DNA of 14,800 nucleotides, taken from positions 1 to 14,800 of the forward strand of contig JAPEVF010001049.1 of assembly GCA_029747585.1 (NCBI GenBank), given 5' to 3'. Within the stretch, counting starts at the first letter, position 1. Each line of letters begins with the position of its first letter. The notes under the pieces are model-generated. The model was not told where the DNA came from. It searched no databases and saw nothing but the letters and a program-made list of their open reading frames with translations. This document shows, one piece after another, positions 9,278 to 14,800 of this stretch. The position numbers and the translations under genes are program-made. Source of the stretch: Pleurotus djamor. Taxonomy: Eukaryota > Basidiomycota > Agaricomycetes > Agaricales > Pleurotaceae.

Positions 9278-10743
9278 TCAGGCGCAACTAAAGGGGGTGA
9301 GGACGAGCGTAATCACCAGCGCGACGATGGCCAGACGAACAAAGTGGCTCCATCCCCGCGCGTGCTGACTTCGTGCCTGACTCTGTGGTTCGACCTGTGG
9401 TTCGACCTGTGGCGAGGCCTGTAGTAGTATGACCTGCGGTTCGACAGAGGGCCCGATTTCCGATGTGTCGCTCGACTCGTGATATGTAACCGTAAAATAA
9501 GGTCTATCGTCAAGATGTAGATACCCCGCTTTGTGTAAGAGGGGAAAGTGTTGGTGGAGTTTTCGGACGAATCCCGTCAATGCTGGATCGGATGTAAGCG
9601 AAAGAAGCGGCCTAGCTCTCAGCTCTTTGAAGCACGGGAAATGGGCTGGGGAAGAAAGCAGCTCGTCTAAGAGCTCGAGTTGACGTCCTTCAGTGAGGTC
9701 CCACGGCGATACAGACATTACGACGGACTCGATGAAATTATTGGGATTGACGGTCGCGAAGAGTTGAAGGAGGTCAGTCCCTTGGAAGTACGTCAGGGAG
9801 AGCACGCGTAGTCGGGGGAACACGTTCAGGTTAATGAGTTCTTAGAACAAAAATATCAAAACTCAAGTCCAAGGACATGGACAAAGAGACACTGACCACG
9901 GCAAAAGTGTATCCCAAGTTCCTCAATACTTGTCGCAATGAGGTGGTTACAGCGAGCAGCCTCAAGGTGTGCCCCGCAATTGGCCGCAAGACTTTTAATT
10001 CGAAATGACCCAAAGATTTGTATGAGGTCGGATAAGTCAATGGAACTGTGCCCGATACTGAGAGATGCTATGGTCGGGACCTCGCGTCTCGAGTAATCAT
10101 GAATGGGATTCGTATCTTCGGGTATGTGATCGGTGATGTCGCCGTCGAAGATGACATTCGTAAGACATAGCTGGGCTAATGAGGGAATGGGGTTTCCAAG
10201 GAGATGGACAAGGGGAAACGCCTTCGAAAAACACATTCCTTGAAGCCCAAGACCGCTGAAAGAGCTGTCCTTGATACGCTCTCGCAAGGCGTTCAGCAGT
10301 GGCAAGGAAGGGTTGAACCTTGCCTGAATCATGTTGAGAATGAGTCCGTTAAGGACAAGCGTGCTGAGCCGCTTCATGAACGACAAGGCTATCGCCATCT
10401 TCTCCTGTTCCTCAAGGGTGCTGCTGACCTCTCTGAGATTGGGCTGATTGGCGCTGAATTCATTATTGCAGAGGACGATCTCGAGGGCTTCCACGTGCAT
10501 ACCGAGGAAGGGGGAAGTACGCAAAATGTTGACGAAGCGAGAAACTCGCGACTGGCTTTGTTGTAAAGGGGAAGACGATGCAGAGAGGGCGATGCGGATA
10601 TTAGAGAAAACACGTTGTTGGAACGGATATGTCCATGACCGACAAACCAGGGAGCATGCGGCGCAACCAGCACCAGTCTCACTGAGATGGCCAGCAATGG
10701 TAGAGACAAGTTCTTCTGGGATGCGAGAGAACGCAGAAGTCAT
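9278..10743 (-). CDS. F-box protein with C-terminal membrane segment (paralog A)
   Basis: Two exons, 10743-9897 and 9840-9278, with a 56-nt intron (GTCAGT donor, TCTAAG acceptor, phase 1); about 469 aa. The first 45 residues, SRIPEELVSTIAGHLSE followed by CSLVCRSWTYPFQQRVFSNI, match the fungal F-box pattern (leu-pro-x-Glu-(L/I)(L/V)..I, then C..VC+.W). F-box proteins recruit substrates to SCF ubiquitin ligases through Skp1. The middle is a leucine-rich, irregular repeat region typical of expanded Agaricomycete F-box families: GNPIPSLAQLCLTNVIFDGD, IDLSDLIQIFGSFRIKSL, FPRLRVLSL. Near the C-terminus come short VEPQ repeats, then a hydrophobic stretch from about residue 450, LAIVALVITLVLTPFSCA, that ends the protein and resembles a tail anchor. 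It matches gene B (11715-13098) over long blocks including the intron position. The target is unknown. The ATG at 10743 has a TATA box 33 bp upstream. Confidence 0.82.
9383..9445 (-). repeat. 12-bp tandem coding repeat (VEPQ units) in F-box paralog A
   Basis: The plus-strand unit CTGTGGTTCGAC occurs twice in perfect tandem (9383-9394, 9395-9406) with half a third unit following, and a one-mismatch copy lies at 9434-9445. On the coding strand each unit gives Val-Glu-Pro-Gln. The unit length keeps the frame, so copy number can vary without breaking the gene. Confidence 0.8.
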
Positions 10744-10775
10744 GGTTGCATTGTTGGTGGAAAGGTTTCGCCAAG

Positions 10776-10781
10776 TTTATA
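10776..10781 (-). promoter_or_regulatory. TATA box of F-box paralog A
   Basis: TATAAA on the minus strand, 33 bp upstream of the ATG at 10743. The spacing implies a very short 5' leader. Confidence 0.5.
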
Positions 10782-11659
10782 GAGCTTTTCATGAGACGAC
10801 CTCGCGTGAAGCACGACCGTTAGTTGTTTTGGAATCTGACTCGAGCAAGACAATGCGGTCAAAGCGTTGTATCCTAAGCCCAAAGAAGCATGGCGATCGT
10901 GGCGTATTCCGGTTTGAAGACCCGTGAAAGTGAGGCGCAAAGGCTCCGAATCGCGAGTCATCCGTGTGCCTTGTTGCTTAGCTTGTCTGTTTTACTCGCG
11001 AGCATTTCAAAGCAGCGTCCACGCGCGGATTTCGCAGAGAAGAGGATGGATGGTGAAAACGAATCAGACTTCGGCAATCCCCGAGAAGGATCGAAAAAAG
11101 AATTTTGTAGCGTTTGACGGGCGCTGGATATGTACTAGGTGTCCTTTCTTTTCGACCTTCAAGCTTCATGCCTTTATATGTCTTGATAATGTCCTGTCGT
11201 CTCAGGCGAAGGGTGTCGAACTGACGGATCTCTGTATACGCTCAAGCTTACTTCGTCTGGGCTCTCTTTTCTGGAACGCCAAGCTCTTGTCAGGGACACG
11301 AAACGGCCTGCTTTCTCTTCGAAAGCAACCATTGAGCAACCAGCGTGCCACCATCCATATGTGATAAACGACAGCTTGAAAGCTCTGCTCAAAGTCACCG
11401 GATCCAACATCATCTTAGACTAGGCTCTTAGTGCCTCGGTAACATATGTTCGCCGTCTAGTTCTATGTTTATGAAGAAGGTTAGAAGAAAAGAAGAAAGC
11501 AAGACAAAGCTGCCTGCCGTCTTCCTCACTTTGAGACTACACCGTGACAGGCCAGCCTTACAGTACCTTGCTTTACTCGTCCATCAAATCCGGTGGCTTT
11601 TGCCGTTTCATTGACTCGACTCCTTCGCCTCGTTGTGAACGTCGCGGTCCCGTATAGGA

Positions 11660-11667
11660 TATAAAAG
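11660..11667 (+). promoter_or_regulatory. TATA box of F-box paralog B
   Basis: TATAAAAG on the plus strand, 48 bp upstream of the ATG at 11715. This supports 11715 as the start, since the in-frame GTG at 11691 would lie too close to the expected transcription start. Confidence 0.55.
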
Positions 11668-11714
11668 AACATAGCCGCCAGCCTACTTGTGTGGCAAGCT
11701 CCCCCATCACGAAC

Positions 11715-13098
11715 ATGCCCGCTTCTCCTTCCTTGCACCTCCCACCAGAACTCCTTGTATTAATTGCAGAGCGCACATTCGACAGAGCCACGCTGCATGC
11801 TGGCTCCCTCGTCCGCCGTTCTTGGACCTGGGCATTCCAAAAATCCCTCTTCAACCGCAGTTGTGTCTCCCTTTGCACTGCTCCACGTCCCCATGGTCGA
11901 GATACGCCTGCCACGCAATTTCTCATGCTGCTCTACCAATCCCCCAGCTTGGGTAGTTACGTCCGAGGCCTCGAAATACCCTTCTGTGATTGCCCCCGCC
12001 ATAGATATGGAGATCTCGAAGTGTTGGCGGCAGTCTTAACCTATACCGACCAATTGAATCTTCTGAAGCTCAATGGGAGGCTACCAGGCCTCCGTCGAGC
12101 TTCCTTCGATGTCTCCTTCTCATTTCTTGAGGCCCTGCGGGCTACAATCAGGCGTCCGTCTTTCGCACATCTGATCATTGAGAACATGACATTCAATAAC
12201 GCCTCCCTAATCCCCCTCTGGGGAAATCCCTTACCATCCTTGAAACGTTTCCATCTCAACGAAGTCCACTTTGACGATGACTTCAGACATCTTATCGCTG
12301 GCTTTTCCAACAATATACCCAATGCACTCCCACATGTCGAGTCGTTTCAAAGTTCGGTTGACTTGGCCGATCTTTTCAAAGTCTTTGGACCCTTTTCGAT
12401 AAAATCTCTGTCCATGAAATGGTACCGACAACATTTCGATGCCGTGATAGCCCACGAATACGTCACATCCAATCTGGAAGAACTTTTGAATGTTTCAGGA
12501 TGTACGTCTCTCCCTTCTGCGATCCAGCGTGTCCAGCGTGTGACTAACAAGTACCAACCCGCGCTTAGGTCTTGTTGACTTAAATAGGTTCCCTCGGCTG
12601 AAGACACTATCCTTTCAGGACTTCAACGCATCCTTGTCTAAAGGGATTGCGTTTCCCAGAGACCATGAGAGCCACTGTATCGAAACAATCAGCATTTGTA
12701 TCTGGGGTCCCGACGGGTTGCACTCCTTGGACCAGCTCTCTCGCTCGGACCGCTTCCCTTCTTTCAAAGTTTTGAAAGTGACGCCTGGCCATTGGAGCTC
12801 CAATGATCCAACCTCCTCGGTCTTAACCCGTACAATCCACGAAAGCTTGCCTCGGCTATCGGCCAGAGGGCTCATCGATTTCGACGATAGCCAGTTCAGT
12901 CAATACATAGTGAATATGAATGGCCAGCCCCAAATACCCTTGGCCGTCAACCACGTCCCCAAGAAGCGAAGTTGGGTTATGATATTGGTGGTTGCGATAT
13001 TGGTTGGCTCTTTGGCCATGGGCGTCTTTGTCGCGGTCGAAGTGGCCGGACGCCCTGTCCGATACGCAACAAGAACGTATAGAGGACTACGAAACTAG
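11715..13098 (+). CDS. F-box protein with C-terminal membrane segment (paralog B)
   Basis: Two exons, 11715-12501 and 12569-13098; the 67-nt intron has a GTACGT donor, a consensus GACTAAC branch site and a CTTAG acceptor, phase 1; about 438 aa. The N-terminus LHLPPELLVLIAERTFDRAT followed by AGSLVRRSWTWAFQKSLF fits an F-box, though the usual Cys before the RRSW block is replaced. It aligns with paralog A at GNPLPSLKRFHLNEVHFDDD, VDLADLFKVFGPFSIKSLSM, NLEELLNVSG and, after splicing, VDLNRFPRLKTLSF; the intron falls at the same place and phase. A strong hydrophobic segment near residues 397-420, WVMILVVAILVGSLAMGVFV, is followed by about 20 Arg-rich residues. The two genes are head to head and clearly diverged, so the duplication is old. 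The substrate is unknown. A tail-anchored SCF adaptor is inferred from sequence only. Confidence 0.82.
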
Positions 13099-13942
13099 AG
13101 ATTATGATTTCCCCCACTTGAATAGCTACCATCAACGTACATCCTTTTCTCCATTCCCTCCCCGTAATGTATCTCATGCGCGTGGGCCCCGCATACTCCT
13201 CCTTCCGTTGTTTCCGCCTACAAGCTTCGTAGCCCAACCCGACAGAGGACTTCTGACTTTCCGTCGCCAGTTCTGAGTTGACCATCATATTTGTTTGCTA
13301 GGATACTTATTTAGAGTAGCGAAACTTATTTATCCTTTGTCAGTACTCTAGGAGTCTATGTATGATGGCTCTTGTCGATAGTGAAACCAAAGGTAAACTA
13401 GTAAGCGCGGAATATGGGAGGGTTCATAGGACTCAAGGCATTTCTTCGACCCAACTTCAAGGATTTTGTACGCGAAGGGTGATCTCTTTGATGCCACCCG
13501 CTGGGAGAACGCGGCACAAGCTAGGTGGCTAACGACCTCGCCTGAGGCACAACCCTTAAACAGGACTTTGCAGCCAAAACGATCCCCGAGCACAGAAGAG
13601 AGCCAGACTCGAGCGCTAAGCCAGCGCTACAATGTGCGTTCCAACCCTCACCTTGCCTTTTCGCAGTAGAATTGGGGAACGAATACGCGAGTAGAACACC
13701 CATCATATCCCAATGTTTCCTCATATACAAACGTCTAGGACTTGGCTGATCAACCGCGACGAACCTCCAAAGCGTATTTTGTCTTTTGGGTCTCAAGCCT
13801 GAAGCATAGATCCCCTCGGCGCACTCTGCTCTACCATGCCGTTTCGCTGATCTCGCTCCGTAATGGCCTCATTTCTTGAAGGAAACCCTTGACCAAACCC
13901 GCTCTGCTGATCTGACGCGACCGCATGGAACTTGGACTGATG
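13099..13942. other. Intergenic region with no supported feature
   Basis: This is the 3' flank of F-box paralog B and beyond. Several frames of 60-100 codons exist on both strands, but they overlap one another, lack family-like motifs and show no coherent splice signals. I see no RNA gene. Confidence 0.45.
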
Positions 13943-13962
13943 AGACGCGTCGCGACGCGTCT
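13943..13962. promoter_or_regulatory. Perfect 20-bp palindrome with two ACGCGT (MCB-type) boxes
   Basis: The 20 bases are exactly self-complementary (half-site AGACGCGTCG) and contain ACGCGT at 13945-13950 and 13955-13960. ACGCGT is the MluI cell-cycle box bound by MBF-type (Mbp1/Swi6) factors in fungi. It lies about 80 bp before a plus-strand TATA box at 14045, a sensible promoter distance. Function is inferred from the motif alone. Confidence 0.4.
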
Positions 13963-14044
13963 GGTGGCGGTGCCAGTAAACCTCAACTTGTTGATCGACT
14001 AGCCATCCAAACTTGTTGCTTCTTGTTTTTCCCTTCTCAAAGTC

Positions 14045-14050
14045 TATAAA
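14045..14050 (+). promoter_or_regulatory. TATA box of a possible plus-strand transcript
   Basis: TATAAA on the plus strand, followed by a pyrimidine-rich stretch and then an intron-like element at 14095-14152. Together with the upstream ACGCGT palindrome it looks like a small promoter, but no strong gene follows. Confidence 0.35.
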
Positions 14051-14094
14051 TGGGAGTGTATGGTCGCCTTTCATTCTCATCCCCATCTTCACCA

Positions 14095-14262
14095 GTAAGT
14101 CATCTTTCTCTCCATACAAGCAGCTGCCTACTAATCGTTGCCGAATTACTAGAACGCAAGTCAACCTTCAAGTCACAAACGGACATGTTCGTCGATCTGG
14201 GACCCACGGTTCTGTCGGTTCTCCTTGTCCACGTAGGCCTATCAGTAGACTCCATTCCTTGA
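14095..14262 (+). other. Intron-like element plus 25-codon hydrophobic ORF (candidate small transcript)
   Basis: GTAAGT at 14095, a near-consensus CTACTAATC branch site and TTACTAG ending at 14152 outline a 58-nt intron. The first ATG after it, at 14185, opens a 25-codon frame beginning MFVDLGPTVLSVLLVHVGL that stops at 14262; it resembles a bare signal peptide or membrane segment. In the downstream repeat copy this ATG is GTG and one-base indels disturb the frame, so selection on this peptide is doubtful. It could be a non-coding transcript or chance. Confidence 0.22.
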
Positions 14263-14428
14263 GCTTCGGCGGCTGGGATGGTTGGAATCGCTGGTCTAAG
14301 CCGATGTACAAGGAGAGCTGTCAGGGACAGTGTTACCAGGAGGCCAACGTATGTCTGCCACGGAGGGACCAGTCTTGGAAGGTATAACAGCGGCGGCCCT
14401 TGCAATTGGTGCACCCATACCGTAGATT
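14186..14428. repeat. Direct repeat, copy 1 (243 bp)
   Basis: This segment recurs in the same orientation at 14553-14800. The last 60 bp (14369-14428) differ at only two positions, whereas the middle is more diverged, with indels of 1, 1 and 3 bases. On the minus strand both copies keep one frame open from the right-hand end for about 58 codons, with QLQGPPLLYLPRL and QTYVGLL shared and the 3-base indel preserving that frame; this hints that the duplicated unit was minus-strand coding with a membrane segment. Copy 1 has no in-frame ATG at its beginning. Confidence 0.8.
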
Positions 14429-14552
14429 CTGGTTCAGCCGTGTTCAAACTTCCTTCCCGCTTATCATTCCATCGCTAGCTAGTTGCCTTGGTGCGTGTCT
14501 AACTCCTTAACACCCTGCGCTGATTTTTTCGGTTCCAGATCAACACACAACG

Positions 14553-14800
14553 TGTTCGTCGATCTGAGACTCGCACTTCTGTCGGTTCCCCATGTCCAAC
14601 GCAGGCCTATCAATAGACTTCCATTCCTTGAGCTTTGGCGGCTGGGATGGGTGGAGTCGTTGATCTAAGCCGATGGTCAAGGAGAATTGCAGAGGATGTC
14701 GGTGTCGTCAGGAGGCCTACATATGTCTGACACGGAAGGGCCAGTCTTGGAAGGTATAACAACGGCGGCCCTTGCAATTGGTGCACCGATACCGTAGATT
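14553..14800. repeat. Direct repeat, copy 2 (at least 248 bp, runs off the window)
   Basis: Second copy of 14186-14428, starting 367 bp downstream in the same orientation. The near-identity at the window edge means the repeat probably continues outside. Its minus-strand frame closes soon after AKAQGME because of one inserted base relative to copy 1, and its plus-strand frames contain stops, so this copy looks degenerate. Just upstream, GTGCGT ... TTCCAG at 14491-14539 also resembles an intron, as it does before copy 1. Confidence 0.78.

Larger units (their letters stand above)
10744..11714. other. Divergent intergenic region between the two F-box paralogs
   Basis: This 971-bp region serves as the shared upstream side of both F-box genes. 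Each end has a TATA box at a normal distance from its ATG. Inside are open frames of up to 146 codons on the plus strand (10924-11364) and 79 codons on the minus strand (11174-11413), but none shows a domain pattern, splice context or conservation that I can recognise. I see no mobile element or RNA gene. Confidence 0.5.

Noticed and set aside
10204..10927. Plus-strand frames of 120 and 159 codons
   Set aside because: These run antisense to F-box paralog A exon 1 and its promoter; the minus-strand reading carries the F-box and the shared paralog blocks.
10924..11364. 146-codon plus-strand open frame between the F-box genes
   Set aside because: It begins with GTG, shows no domain pattern or splice context, and lies upstream of both TATA-bearing promoters; it looks like chance.
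11174..11413. 79-codon minus-strand frame starting with two ATGs
   Set aside because: No motif, no promoter signal and no recognisable relatives; it overlaps another random frame on the opposite strand.
11573..11926. 117-codon minus-strand frame
   Set aside because: It is antisense to the promoter and first exon of F-box paralog B and has no independent support.
13348..14164. Minus-strand frames of 81, 91 and 123 codons
   Set aside because: They overlap in different frames, lack motifs, and one covers the ACGCGT palindrome and TATA region; no evidence for a gene.

Overview
The window looks like nuclear DNA of a mushroom-forming basidiomycete (Agaricomycetes). Genes are split by short GT-AG introns of about 48-73 nt, base composition is near 50% GC, and several products resemble families I know from Agaricomycetes: an EPL1 with an Asn-Gly-rich tail, a PTC7-type phosphatase, a wax-synthase-like MBOAT, and fast-evolving F-box proteins. 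All gene models were assembled by eye from codon frames and splice signals. There is no transcript or database support.

Layout. 114-1239 (-): a five-exon gene for a membrane-anchored coiled-coil protein with a Trp/Cys-rich C-terminal domain; its frame is broken by an N at 883. 1296-1697 (-): an open frame with weak C2-like features and no usable start, probably a relic. 1828-4683 (-): a four-exon PTC7-like PP2C phosphatase, about 896 aa, with large low-complexity insertions. 4930-6747 (-): the C-terminal part of EPL1, a NuA4 acetyltransferase subunit, with two frame breaks. About 6808-7503 (+): the C-terminal part of an APC-family amino-acid permease. 7545-8827 (-): a three-exon MBOAT. 9278-10743 (-) and 11715-13098 (+): two divergent F-box paralogs placed head to head, sharing one intron position and each ending in a hydrophobic membrane segment. 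13099-14800: no firm gene, but a perfect 20-bp palindrome with two ACGCGT boxes, a TATA box, an intron-like element and a direct repeat of about 245 bp.

The most important anomaly is near 6748-6807. EPL1 (leftward) and the permease (rightward) abut head to head and both lack their 5' halves, with two Ns between them. Loss of one internal segment carrying both gene starts and their shared promoter, in the genome or only in the assembly, would explain this. Single Ns and unmarked one-base frame breaks elsewhere suggest that base quality is imperfect.

The genes form no obvious pathway or cluster. They read as ordinary housekeeping genes (EPL1, PTC7-like) next to lineage-specific genes (F-box pair, MBOAT, first gene). 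I found no mobile element, CRISPR array, rRNA or tRNA that I could support.
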